In this document: piece by piece, positions 27,996-35,687 of the stretch | Layout of the letters: each line of letters opens with the position of its first letter | Numbering within the stretch: position 1 is the first letter of the stretch | Origin: an uncultured delta proteobacterium | GTDB lineage: Bacteria; Myxococcota_A; Polyangia; Polyangiales; Polyangiaceae | Direction of reading: 5' to 3' | DNA length: 49,691 bases | NCBI GenBank assembly: GCA_903906315.1 | Contig: CAIVJW010000264.1 | Coordinates: 1-49,691, forward strand | Program-made: the position numbers and the translations under genes | Notes under the pieces: generated by a model | Told to the model about the DNA's origin: nothing | What the model saw: only the letters and a program-made list of their open reading frames with translations | The model's database searches: none

Positions 27996-29420
27996 ATGAG
28001 CCAAGCCGCGAGCCTCGACGCCCCCAATCCCATCGACACGCCGGCATTCAAGGCGCGGAGGACGCAGAACTGGATCGTCCTCGGGCTGCTCTACGCCTTC
28101 TTCTACATGACCCGTTACAACTTCGCGGCCAACATGGATGGCCTCGCGAAGCTGTTCGGCTGGACGAACACGCAGCTCGGCATCTTCGAGACGGTGCTGC
28201 CGCTCGTCTACGGCCTCTCGGTCGTCGTCAACGGGCCCATCTCCGACCGCATCGGCGGCAAGAAGGCGTTCCTGTTCGGCGCCGTCGGCGTCACGATCAT
28301 GAACATCCTCTACGGCCTCGGGATCATGCTCGTGCAGACGCCCGCGGAGGTCACCGGCAAGGGGCACTCGATCGCCGTGCTGAAGCCGGCCGTGATGCAC
28401 TTCGGCCTGTCCGGCGGCACGGTCCTCACCGGGCTCGCGGTCGTCTGGGGCATCAACGCCTACTTCCAGTCGTTCGGCGCGCTCTCGATCGTGAAGGTCA
28501 ACGCGCAGTGGTTCCACGTCCGCGAGCGCGGCGTCTTCTCGGGCATCTTCGGCGTCCTCATCCGCTTCGGCCTCATCCTCGCCTTCTCGGGCGCCCCGCT
28601 GCTCGCCGCGACGCTCGGTCTCCAGTACGCGTTCCTCCTGCCGGGCGTCGTCGTCGGCATCCTCTTCGTGGTGAACTACTTCCTGATGGAGAACGCGCCC
28701 GCCGACGCGGGCTTCCCGGGCGTCGACACCGGCGACGGATCGGGCGCCGGCGGCGGCGAGGACGACAAGCCCCCGACGCTGCGCTTCGTCCTGGCCAAGG
28801 TCTTCGCCAGCCGCGCCGCGTGGATCATCGCCTTCGGGTCGATGATGCTCGGCCTCGTCCGCCGCAGCACCGTCGACTCGTGGTTCGCCAAGTACTTCGC
28901 CGAGAGCTACGTCCCCCACGGCCTCGACAAGTCCTCGTTCCCCGCCTACCAGGCCGCCGCGTGGGGCATCGCGCTGCTCGGCATCGCGGGCGGCTTCGCG
29001 TTCGGCGCCGCGTCGGACCGCGTCTTCCACGCGCGCCGCGCCCCCGTCGTCACGATGGGCTTCATCGGCATGGGCGTCACGCTCGCGCTCTTCGGCCTCA
29101 CCGATCGCCTCGCCCCCGGGCCGTGGCAGGCCGCGCTCTTCGTGTCGATCCTGTCGTTCTTCGTGAACGGGTCGCACGGCATGATCGGCGGCGCCGCCTC
29201 GATGGACTTCGGCGGGCGCAAGGCCGCCGCGACCGCCGCGGGCCTCTTCGACGGCATGCAGTACCTCGCGAGCTCGGTCGTCGGGCTCGGCATGGGGTAC
29301 ACGATCGACCGCTGGGGCTGGAAAGCCTGGCAGTGGGTGCCGATCCCCTTCGCGGTCCTCGGCGCCGCCCTCATGGTCACGCTGTGGAACGTCAAGCCGA
29401 AGGGCGCCGGCGGCCACTGA
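27996..29420 (+). CDS. MFS transporter, organophosphate:phosphate antiporter (OPA/GlpT-like) family
   Basis: 474 aa from the ATG at 27996; an in-frame ATG at 27984 is an equal candidate since neither has a clear Shine-Dalgarno. About twelve membrane segments are predicted. The N-terminal helix carries FFYMTRYNFAANM, like the substrate-arginine motif of GlpT and UhpT (YLVRKNFALAM). The MFS loop motif is PISDRIGGKKAFLFG. An extra hydrophilic loop rich in Asp and Gly lies mid-protein (about 238-255). It likely exchanges a phosphorylated metabolite for phosphate at the inner membrane; the substrate is unknown. Confidence 0.88.
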   Translation: MSQAASLDAPNPIDTPAFKARRTQNWIVLGLLYAFFYMTRYNFAANMDGLAKLFGWTNTQLGIFETVLPLVYGLSVVVNGPISDRIGGKKAFLFGAVGVTIMNILYGLGIMLVQTPAEVTGKGHSIAVLKPAVMHFGLSGGTVLTGLAVVWGINAYFQSFGALSIVKVNAQWFHVRERGVFSGIFGVLIRFGLILAFSGAPLLAATLGLQYAFLLPGVVVGILFVVNYFLMENAPADAGFPGVDTGDGSGAGGGEDDKPPTLRFVLAKVFASRAAWIIAFGSMMLGLVRRSTVDSWFAKYFAESYVPHGLDKSSFPAYQAAAWGIALLGIAGGFAFGAASDRVFHARRAPVVTMGFIGMGVTLALFGLTDRLAPGPWQAALFVSILSFFVNGSHGMIGGAASMDFGGRKAAATAAGLFDGMQYLASSVVGLGMGYTIDRWGWKAWQWVPIPFAVLGAALMVTLWNVKPKGAGGH

Positions 29421-29433
29421 AGGCCCGGCGTCG

Positions 29434-29459
29434 CGCGCCCGCTTTCCGGAGCGGGCGCG
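29434..29459 (+). terminator. strong stem-loop terminator after the transporter
   Basis: CGCGCCCGCT (29434-29443) and AGCGGGCGCG (29450-29459) form a perfect 10-bp stem with a TTCCGG loop, 13 nt past the stop codon. Confidence 0.6.
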
Positions 29460-29507
29460 GCCGCTTCGAGGCGCCCGGCCCGCCTGCGTGGCGCTAGGAT
29501 GCCGCGC

Positions 29508-30701
29508 ATGATTTCGATCCCGTCCGCCGAGCGAATCGGGCGCCTCAAGTACGCCATCCGCAACATCGCCGCGAGCGCGGCCGAGATCGAGGCTCAGGGC
29601 CGCAAGGTGCTCCGCCTGAACATCGGCGACCCGCTGCTCTACGACTTCCAGACGCCCCCCGCGCTCGTCGAGGCGGTCGTCCAGGCGATGCGCGACGGCA
29701 AGAACTGGTACGCGCCGTCGTACGGCATCCCCGTCGCGCGCGAGGCGATCGCCGCGTCGCTCACCGCGTACGGCGCGCCCGTCGCGCCGAGCTCGGTCTT
29801 CGTGACCTCGGGCGCGAGCGAGGCGATCGAGGCCGCCCTCACCGCGATGCTCGAGCCCGGCGACTCGGTGCTCACGCCGACGCCCGGCTACCCGCTCTAC
29901 ACCGCGATCCTCGCCAAGCTGAACGCCGAGGAGCGCCCGTACCGCCTCGACCCGGGCGCGCACTGGCAGCCGGACCTCGCGCAGATCGAGGCGTCGATCG
30001 GGCCGCGCACGCGCGCGATCGTCGTCATCAACCCGAACAACCCGACGGGCGCGCTCTGGGGCGAGGAGACCCTGCGCGGCATCCTCGATCTCGCCCGGCG
30101 GCGCGGCCTCGTGGTGCTCGCCGACGAGGTCTACTACCCGCTCACGTACGGGCCGTCGGCGCCGCGCATGGCGTCGCTCGTCGACGACGTGCCGATCATC
30201 GCGTTCGACAGCATGTCGAAGGCGTACCTCGCGACCGGCTGGCGCGTCGGCTGGATGAGCCTGCACCACGCCTCGCTCGACGGCGTGCGCGCGGCGATCT
30301 CGCGCATCCTCGACGCGCGCCTCTGCAGCCCGACGCCGCCGCAGTTCGCGATCCCGGTCGCGCTCGCGGGCGGGCGCGCGCACGTCGACGACGCGATGGG
30401 CCGCCTGCGCGAGCGGCGCGACCTCCTCGTCTCGCGCCTGAACGCGATCCCGGGCGTGTGGTGCGAGGCGCCCGGCGGCGCGTTCTACATCATGGCCAAG
30501 GTCGAGCTGCCCGCCGGCCGCACCGACGAGGAGTTCGTGCTCGACCTGCTGCGCACCGAGGGCGTGCTCACCGTGCACGGATCGGGCTTCGGGATGGCCC
30601 CGAAGGACGGCTGGATGCGCATCGTGTACCTGCCGCCGGTCGAGGTCATCTCGGCGGCCTGCGACGCGATCGAGCGCACCGTGGCGCGCTGGTCGCGCTA
30701 G
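29508..30701 (+). CDS. PLP-dependent aminotransferase, AlaT-like
   Basis: 397 aa. The ATG at 29508 is preferred over the one at 29499 because TAGGA lies 8 nt upstream. Key residues are INPNNPTG (174-181), Asp206 in LADEVYYPLTY, and the Schiff-base Lys238 in FDSMSKAYLATGWRVGWM. The N-terminal stretch IRNIAASAAEIEAQGRKVLR with LNIGDP matches glutamate-pyruvate aminotransferases of the AlaT group. It probably makes alanine from pyruvate and glutamate. It converges on astB, with the hairpin repeat between. Confidence 0.9.
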   Translation: MISIPSAERIGRLKYAIRNIAASAAEIEAQGRKVLRLNIGDPLLYDFQTPPALVEAVVQAMRDGKNWYAPSYGIPVAREAIAASLTAYGAPVAPSSVFVTSGASEAIEAALTAMLEPGDSVLTPTPGYPLYTAILAKLNAEERPYRLDPGAHWQPDLAQIEASIGPRTRAIVVINPNNPTGALWGEETLRGILDLARRRGLVVLADEVYYPLTYGPSAPRMASLVDDVPIIAFDSMSKAYLATGWRVGWMSLHHASLDGVRAAISRILDARLCSPTPPQFAIPVALAGGRAHVDDAMGRLRERRDLLVSRLNAIPGVWCEAPGGAFYIMAKVELPAGRTDEEFVLDLLRTEGVLTVHGSGFGMAPKDGWMRIVYLPPVEVISAACDAIERTVARWSR

Positions 30702-30749
30702 CCGCGACGCGCGCCCGGGGGGGAGCGATCCCTCGGTGGGCGCAGAGAA

Positions 30750-30902
30750 TTCACCACGGAGGCACAGAGAACACAGAGGGCACAGAGGTACAGAGGTACA
30801 GAGGTACAGAGGTACAGAGGAAAGCCAAGGAGATCCTCTCTCCCCCTCTGTGCCCTCTGTGCCCTCTGTGCCCTCTGTGCCCTCCGTGTCCTCCGTGGTT
30901 GA
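30750..30902. repeat. hairpin repeat element built from CACAGAG-type units (copy 1)
   Basis: A 153-bp intergenic element. The left arm begins TTCACCACGGAGG, passes through CACAGAG units, and ends in four TACAGAGG units (8 bp). The right arm has four CCTCTGTGC units (9 bp) and ends CCTCCGTGGTTGA. The outer 13 bases of each arm are nearly perfect complements, so the whole can fold into a long hairpin with a loop near 30820-30840. Base composition differs sharply from the GC-rich neighbours. It lies between converging genes and may also stop transcription. A shorter relative is at 34587-34649. I recall similar sequences, often mis-called as small ORFs, in many environmental bacterial genomes. 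Confidence 0.85.
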
Positions 30903-30927
30903 TCCCTCCGGATCTCTCGACGGATCT

Positions 30928-32250
30928 TCAGCGCTGGAAGTCGTAGACGCTGCCGAGGCGCAGGATGCCCGTGAGCTCGTCGAGCGCGACCATCGACTCG
31001 CGCGCGAGCGCCGGGTCGGCGAGATCCGCGGGCGCGAGCCGGTCGCGGTAGCGCCGCTCGATCCACGCGGCGAGGTCGCGCTCGAGCGCGTCGCCGAGCA
31101 GCACGCGGCCCCCGAGCGCCGCTATCTCGGCCTCCTCGAGCGGCACGCGCAGCCGCAGGCACGCCGGGCCTCCGCCGTTGTTCATCGACTGGCGCAGATC
31201 GAGGTAGTGCACCTCGACGACCGGGTTGTCCTCGGCGACGACCCGATCGAGGAACGCCCGCGCGCGCGGGTTGTCGCGGCTGTCGGCCGGCGCCACGATC
31301 ACCATGCGGCCGTCGGCGACGGTCAGGAGCTCCGAGTTGTAGGGGTACGCGGCCACCGCGTCGGCGACGGGCAGCTCGCCCGCGCTCGCCCGCACGACGC
31401 GCAGGGCGTCGCCGAGCTTCGCGCGCAGCTCCGCCTCGAGCCCCGCGGGATCGACGAACGCGAGGTCGTGCATCAGGATCACCGACTCGTTGCCGACCGC
31501 GAGCACGTCGGTGTGGAAGCTGCCCGCGTCGATGCCGTCCGGGTGCTGTTGCGGGAAGATCGCGCGCGCGGGCGCGACGCGGCCGAGGCGAGCGATCGCC
31601 TGGCTCGCCTCGAGCGTGTGGCGCGCGGGGAAGCGGCTCGGCGCGGCGCCGTCGCCGAAGGCGCGCCGACCCCACGCGAAGAGGTGTACGGCCGCGTGGC
31701 CGGGCGTCACGAGGCGCGTGTGGTTGGCGGCGCCCTCGTCGGCGAACTGCGTCACCGAGGGGAGCGGATCGTGCACCGCGAAGCGCGCCTCGTCGGCGAA
31801 GATCGCCCGCAGCACGTCGCGCGTCGTGTCGGCCTCGATCGCCCGGTGGAACATCTGCGCGAGGTTCGCGGGCACGAGGTGCGTGCGCCCGTCGGCGGCG
31901 TCCGCGGAGGGCACCACCGTCGCCGCGTTCGCCGTCCACATGGCCGCCGCGCTCGACACGAGCCGCAGCAGGATCCCGTCGCCGCGCGCGGCCTCGGCGA
32001 GGACCTCCTCGTCCGACCCGGAGAAGCCGAGCCGGCGCAGCGTCGAGAGCCGCGGTCGCGGGTGGGGCGGGAGCACCGCCTGCGCGACGCCGAGCCGGCG
32101 CACGAAGCGCATCTTCGCGAGCCCTTGCAGCGCCGCGGCGCGCGGGTTCGACACCTGACCGCCGTGGACGGTGCTCGCGAGGTTGCCGGCCGAGAGGCCG
32201 CCGAAGTTGTGCGTCGGCCCGCAGATCCCGTCGAACTCGACCTCGCGCAT
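30928..32250 (-). CDS. astB: N-succinylarginine dihydrolase
   Basis: 440 aa, the normal AstB length. It matches from the first residues (REVEFDGICGPTHNFGGLS). The catalytic residues correspond closely to E. coli Glu174/His248/Cys365: Glu172 in DEGAANHTR, His246 in SFHTDVLAVGN, and Cys364 in NNGGGPACLRLRVPL. It removes two ammonia and CO2 from succinylarginine to give succinylornithine in the arginine succinyltransferase pathway. No other ast gene is nearby. Its 5' end and leader are partly duplicated at 33252-33314. Confidence 0.94.
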   Translation of the reverse strand: MREVEFDGICGPTHNFGGLSAGNLASTVHGGQVSNPRAAALQGLAKMRFVRRLGVAQAVLPPHPRPRLSTLRRLGFSGSDEEVLAEAARGDGILLRLVSSAAAMWTANAATVVPSADAADGRTHLVPANLAQMFHRAIEADTTRDVLRAIFADEARFAVHDPLPSVTQFADEGAANHTRLVTPGHAAVHLFAWGRRAFGDGAAPSRFPARHTLEASQAIARLGRVAPARAIFPQQHPDGIDAGSFHTDVLAVGNESVILMHDLAFVDPAGLEAELRAKLGDALRVVRASAGELPVADAVAAYPYNSELLTVADGRMVIVAPADSRDNPRARAFLDRVVAEDNPVVEVHYLDLRQSMNNGGGPACLRLRVPLEEAEIAALGGRVLLGDALERDLAAWIERRYRDRLAPADLADPALARESMVALDELTGILRLGSVYDFQR

Positions 32251-32277
32251 GGGCGGGAGGATAGCCGAGAGCCGGCG
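32215..32277. repeat. 63-bp direct repeat, copy in astB 5' end
   Basis: This segment covers the first 12 codons of astB and about 27 bp of its leader. It matches 33252-33314 in the same orientation with five mismatches in 63 bases. The two copies bracket the first mntA-hepT pair. This is the functional copy, with the ATG (CAT on the plus strand) intact. Confidence 0.8.
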
Positions 32278-32292
32278 GCGCGCTCGATTCGA

Positions 32293-32721
32293 CTACGCGC
32301 CCTGCGCCGCGAGCCACCGGGCGATCTCGGCGGCGAAGCGGTCGAGATCGTCGACCCCCGCCGTCGCGGCGCTCTGAAGCATTCCGAGGTCGATCCCCGC
32401 GTAGCCGTGCGCGATCACGTTTCGGAGCCCGACCGCGCTCGACAGCGCCTTCACCGTCGCGGGCGTGAGGACGCCGTGCTCACCCAGGCGGGTGAACGCC
32501 TCGGCGAGCGTCGTCGCGGCGCGGAGGCCCTCGTCGGCGATCACGTGGCTCGCGATCTCCGTGCAGGCCTGCACCGCGAGCATGAGGTTGAAGGCGACGA
32601 GGTCGCGGGCTACGCGATCGCCCGCGAGCGCGTCGCGCGAGGCTACGCGGTGCAGGCGCACCTGATCGACCCGGTCCGCGAGGAGCGCGAGCTTGGCCTC
32701 GACCACGGCGTGCTTCACCAC
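32293..32721 (-). CDS. hepT: HEPN-family ribonuclease toxin, HepT-like
   Basis: 142 aa from the ATG at 32721, overlapping the mntA stop by 7 nt. It is all-helical, with the motif RNVIAHGY: Arg100, His105 and Tyr107 give the RX4HXY signature of HepT toxins. In studied HepT-MntA systems the Arg and His cut RNA (tRNA in some) and the Tyr is AMPylated by MntA to silence it. With the preceding gene it makes a complete type VII-style toxin-antitoxin pair. Its stop is 42 nt before the astB start. Confidence 0.88.
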   Translation of the reverse strand: MVKHAVVEAKLALLADRVDQVRLHRVASRDALAGDRVARDLVAFNLMLAVQACTEIASHVIADEGLRAATTLAEAFTRLGEHGVLTPATVKALSSAVGLRNVIAHGYAGIDLGMLQSAATAGVDDLDRFAAEIARWLAAQGA

Positions 32722-33116
32722 GCGGCGCCCCCACTCCGCGCGAGCTTCGCGACGAACGCGCCCACCATGCGCCGGTAGGCGGGGCGGTCGAGCTCCTGAG
32801 TCGCGAGCGTGCGTGCGCGCCAGTCGGCCGCGTCGCCGCGCGGCGAGTCGTGCACCACGAGGCCGTCGCGAAGCAGCTCATCGTTCAAAGGGATCGACGC
32901 CGTCTCGACCGGGACGACGTGCGCCTCGCGGCCGAGCGCCAGGGAGATCTCGGCCATGAGCGCGAGCACGTCGGCCTCGCCCGCCACGGCGACGTCGACG
33001 TCCGAGTCGGGACGCGCCTCTCCGCGCGCGACGGAGCCGAAGAGGAGGGCGAAGCGGACCTCGGGGTGGCCCGCGAAGACCGCGGCGAGGGTCGCGCGGG
33101 TGGCGTCGAGGTCCAT
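32715..33116 (-). CDS. mntA: MNT-domain nucleotidyltransferase antitoxin, MntA-like
   Basis: 133 aa from the ATG at 33116. The minimal nucleotidyltransferase motif is intact: LLFGSVARGEARPDSDVDVA gives G27-S28-X10-D39-X-D41. MntA antitoxins transfer AMP to the Tyr of HepT. It is the first gene of the pair and overlaps hepT. The unit sits between two copies of the astB 5' end, suggesting it arrived with or caused that duplication. Confidence 0.88.
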   Translation of the reverse strand: MDLDATRATLAAVFAGHPEVRFALLFGSVARGEARPDSDVDVAVAGEADVLALMAEISLALGREAHVVPVETASIPLNDELLRDGLVVHDSPRGDAADWRARTLATQELDRPAYRRMVGAFVAKLARSGGAAW

Positions 33117-33251
33117 GTGGAGGGCGTCGCACGCGGCGGGCGAGGGTGCAAGCGGGGGGCGCCCGCCGCGATCGCAGGTCGCCCGTCGGGATCGCGCTTC
33201 GGCTGCGCTCGCCGTGGGCCGGCGGCGCTCCGTTGCGGCGATCGAAGGAGC

Positions 33252-33314
33252 CGGCCCGCAGACCCCGTCGGACTCGACCTCGCGCAGGGGCGGGAGGACG
33301 GCCGAGAGCCGGCG
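33252..33314. repeat. 63-bp direct repeat, decayed copy of the astB 5' end
   Basis: About 92 percent identical (58 of 63) to 32215-32277, in the same orientation. In this copy the astB ATG has become CTG, but reading on gives REVESDGVCGP, clearly derived from the AstB N-terminus. It lies directly downstream of the SGNH esterase gene, in the 208-bp gap 33117-33324. The rest of the gap shows no gene. Confidence 0.8.
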
Positions 33315-33324
33315 TCGCTCCCGG

Positions 33325-34542
33325 CTACCAGCCGAGCTCGGTCCGCAGCGCCTGCGTGATCACCTCGCCGAGCTTGGCGTTCGTCACGAGGTTCGTGTGG
33401 TAGTCGCAGCCGTAGCCGTCGGCCGCGTCGATGACGAAGCGGACGTGCCGGAGGCCCGCGTCGCCCGTCGCGGCCATCGCGCCCTTCACCCACGCTTCCT
33501 TCTTCGCGCCCCAGTGCGCCCAGGTCACGCAGAAGACCATCGCGCCCGGGTACGCCCCGCGCACCTCGCCGAGCAGCGCGGCGTACGCGGCCTCGAAGTC
33601 GGCCTCGGCGAGCGCCGCGGAGAAGTCGTTCGTGCCGAGATTGACTACCACGGCGTCGGGCACGAAGCGCGAGAAGTCCCAGTCGTCCTTGGCGACGTTC
33701 GTGATCGTGCGCCGCCACAGCGCGGGCATGAGCGTGTCCTTGTTGCCCGCGTAGTTCTGGAACACGCCCTTGCCCGAGACGGCGATCGCGTGCACGGCCG
33801 CGTTCACGTTGCGCCCCGCGATCGCGCCGTAGGTGCCGTAGTACGACTCCGTGGCTGCGCTGAAGTCGCAGTCGCCGCTCGTGCCCTCGATGCCGTAGCC
33901 GGCGGTCAGCGAGTCGCCGATGATCTCGATTCGGTGGGCGTAGGGCCACGGCGTCTCGACGATCGACGCGCCCGCGCCCGGCACGAAGCCGAGGAACGCC
34001 ACCGCGCCGAAGGTGCCCTCGTTGCGGCGCACGAGCTGCACGTCGTGCTCGCCGGGCGAAAGGCCGGTCGCGACCTCGTAGGTCTGGTCGCCGCCGGTCG
34101 TCTGCAGGAGCTCCGTCGGCTGGCCGTCGACCTCGACCTGGAAGCGCACGTTGTCCGCGCCGCCGAGCGTGACCGACAGCGAAGATCCCGCGACGCGGGT
34201 GCGAAGCGTCGTGCCGGACCACGACGCCTTCGGGCGCGAAGCCTCGGAGTCGTCGAAGCGGCCGACCCGGTGGAAGGGGAACCTCGGAGTCGAGCCTCCT
34301 TGGCCGCCGGCACCACCCGCGTCGCCTGCGCCGCCCGCGCCGGTCGTCGACGCCGCTCCGCCGGCGCCGCCGCGGTCCGACACGCCGCCCGCGCCGCTCG
34401 TCGTCGCCGCGCCCCCCGATCCGGAGGACGCGGCCGAGGCGGGCGCCCCGCTCGCGTCGCCGACGGCGCCCGAGCAGCCGGCGAGGGCCAGGCTCATGGC
34501 GGAGGCGCAGGCGAACGCGGAGCGGGGAGGCGTGCGCGGCAT
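33325..34542 (-). CDS. secreted SGNH esterase lipoprotein, carbohydrate esterase family 2-like
   Basis: 405 aa from the ATG at 34542. The signal ends in ALAGC (Cys23), followed by a Gly/Ala/Ser/Thr linker to about residue 85. A beta-sandwich domain (about 88-200) precedes an SGNH hydrolase domain with RIEIIGDSLTAGYG (Ser211), VVNLGTNDFS (Gly303-Asp306) and GCDYHTNLVTNAK (His382). The two-domain layout and GCD-x-H motif match CE2 acetyl esterases that remove acetyl groups from plant polysaccharides. The linker matches the other lipoproteins in this window. Confidence 0.9.
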   Translation of the reverse strand: MPRTPPRSAFACASAMSLALAGCSGAVGDASGAPASAASSGSGGAATTSGAGGVSDRGGAGGAASTTGAGGAGDAGGAGGQGGSTPRFPFHRVGRFDDSEASRPKASWSGTTLRTRVAGSSLSVTLGGADNVRFQVEVDGQPTELLQTTGGDQTYEVATGLSPGEHDVQLVRRNEGTFGAVAFLGFVPGAGASIVETPWPYAHRIEIIGDSLTAGYGIEGTSGDCDFSAATESYYGTYGAIAGRNVNAAVHAIAVSGKGVFQNYAGNKDTLMPALWRRTITNVAKDDWDFSRFVPDAVVVNLGTNDFSAALAEADFEAAYAALLGEVRGAYPGAMVFCVTWAHWGAKKEAWVKGAMAATGDAGLRHVRFVIDAADGYGCDYHTNLVTNAKLGEVITQALRTELGW

Positions 34543-34586
34543 CGCCCGAGGCTAGCCGCCTTGGCGACCGATCAAGAGCCCTGATT

Positions 34587-34649
34587 TTCACCACGAAGGC
34601 ACGGAGACACGGAGCTCCGACTTGATCTGCCTCCGTGCCTCCGTGGTGA
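34587..34649. repeat. hairpin repeat element, CACGGAG-type (copy 2)
   Basis: A 63-bp relative of the element at 30750-30902. The left arm (34587-34614) starts TTCACCACGAAGG and contains two CACGGAG units. The right arm (34630-34649) reads CCTCCGTGCCTCCGTGGTGA. The arms are nearly perfect complements around a 15-nt loop. It lies in the gap between the SGNH gene start and the stop of the second HEPN gene. Confidence 0.8.
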
Positions 34650-34717
34650 GCTTCTCCTCCGGTTGGCCCGGAATCCCCGCGCGAGGTTGCTGCAAATCCT
34701 TTTCGGCGAGGGTCGAG

Positions 34718-35227
34718 CTACGCGCCCGCGGCGCCCTGTTCGAGCTCCTCCGCCACGCGCCCGAGCGACCCGGCGACCGCCCCGTCGGCCCGGGCCACGC
34801 GTGCCGCGAGCACCGTGAGCCGCGGTAGCTCCGGCTCCACGTCGTAGCCGTGCCGTGCGACGTGCCGGAACCCGAGAAGCTCGCGCAGCTCCGCGGCGGC
34901 TTCGGGCGCGACGAGCGCGGGGCGCAGCCCTGCAATGGGTACGGAGGCTGCCCGCAGGAGCTCGGAGTGCCAGCGATCGCCGTCAGGGACATCGCCGTCG
35001 AGCGAGCGCAGCACGCGGACGAGCGTCGCTTCGACGGCGGTGTAGTAGCGCTCGAGCTCGAACGCGAGCGCGAGCGTCCGCGTCCGCTCGGCGTCGCCGC
35101 TCTCTTTCCCCTTCGGCGTAGCAAGATAGGCGACCGATGCGGCTCGGCGGGCGAGCGCCGCGAGGTCGGCCCGCAGCTCCGCGGCCAGCCGCAAACGAAC
35201 GGTGACCGACACCTCAGCCGGCGACAT
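34718..35227 (-). CDS. HEPN-domain toxin, larger HepT-like form
   Basis: 169 aa from the ATG at 35227, overlapping the preceding MNT gene by 14 nt. It carries FRHVARHGYD, giving Arg121, His126 and Tyr128, the RX4HXY signature of HepT-type RNases. An upstream helix contains ALAFELERYYTAVEATLVRVL, usual for HEPN proteins. It is longer than the first HepT here and not closely similar outside the motif, so this is a separate pair, not a recent copy. Its expected role is a toxin silenced by its partner's AMPylation. Confidence 0.82.
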   Translation of the reverse strand: MSPAEVSVTVRLRLAAELRADLAALARRAASVAYLATPKGKESGDAERTRTLALAFELERYYTAVEATLVRVLRSLDGDVPDGDRWHSELLRAASVPIAGLRPALVAPEAAAELRELLGFRHVARHGYDVEPELPRLTVLAARVARADGAVAGSLGRVAEELEQGAAGA

Positions 35228-35558
35228 CGAAGACCTCCACCCCGTCGTGGGCCACCGCCGCCGCGAGCCGCGCGCTCATCCAGTCCGCGGGCACGAGATC
35301 CACGCGTGCGCCGGCCAGGTGCGACAGGTCGTCTGCAGCCTCGCACAGCTCGCCGAGCGACAGCCCCCAGACGGCCAGATCGACGTCCGTGTCGGTGTGC
35401 GCTCCGTCTCCCCGGGCGAGCGATCCGAAAAGCACCACCCGCGTGGCCCCGCGCGCCCGGAGCGCTTGCCCCATCCTCGGCACGAGGCCGCGCAGGCGCT
35501 CGGCGCGCTGCCGTGCGCGGAGCTCTCGGGCGGCGAATCGGGCGGTCAGGAGATCCAT
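35214..35558 (-). CDS. MNT-domain nucleotidyltransferase antitoxin
   Basis: 114 aa from the ATG at 35558. The nucleotidyltransferase motif is VVLFGSLARGDGAHTDTDVD, with Gly45-Ser46 and Asp56/Asp58/Asp60. The spacing from GS to the DVD pair is 11 residues instead of the usual 10 (or 9 to the DTD pair), a small departure. It is the first gene of the second MNT-HEPN pair and shares a 14-nt overlap with it. Confidence 0.82.
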   Translation of the reverse strand: MDLLTARFAARELRARQRAERLRGLVPRMGQALRARGATRVVLFGSLARGDGAHTDTDVDLAVWGLSLGELCEAADDLSHLAGARVDLVPADWMSARLAAAVAHDGVEVFDVAG

Positions 35559-35651
35559 CCGCCTCCAAGGCTAGCACCTCGCCGACGCCGTCGGCGTCGC
35601 GACGAATGCAGGTGCCGCAGGCAGCACGCGCCGCGCGTCGACGACGACGTG

Positions 35652-35679
35652 CGCAGGCGCCCCGCACTGGGCGCCTGCG
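35652..35679 (-). terminator. strong stem-loop after the propeller-gene remnant
   Basis: CGCAGGCGCCC (35652-35662) and GGGCGCCTGCG (35669-35679) form a perfect 11-bp stem with a 6-nt loop, 8 nt past the remnant's stop codon. It suggests the remnant preserves a true gene 3' end. Confidence 0.55.
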
Positions 35680-35687
35680 TCGACGCG

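Noticed and set aside
30781..30890. CRISPR-like array of short repeats
   Set aside because: Units are 8-9 bp with no unique spacers, and the two halves are inverted complements, so it is a hairpin repeat.
30736..30946. Small proteins read through the hairpin repeat (TEVQRYRGTE-like and CPLCPLCP-like peptides)
   Set aside because: Such peptides are direct translations of the repeat units and appear in several frames; no coding bias or start signal.
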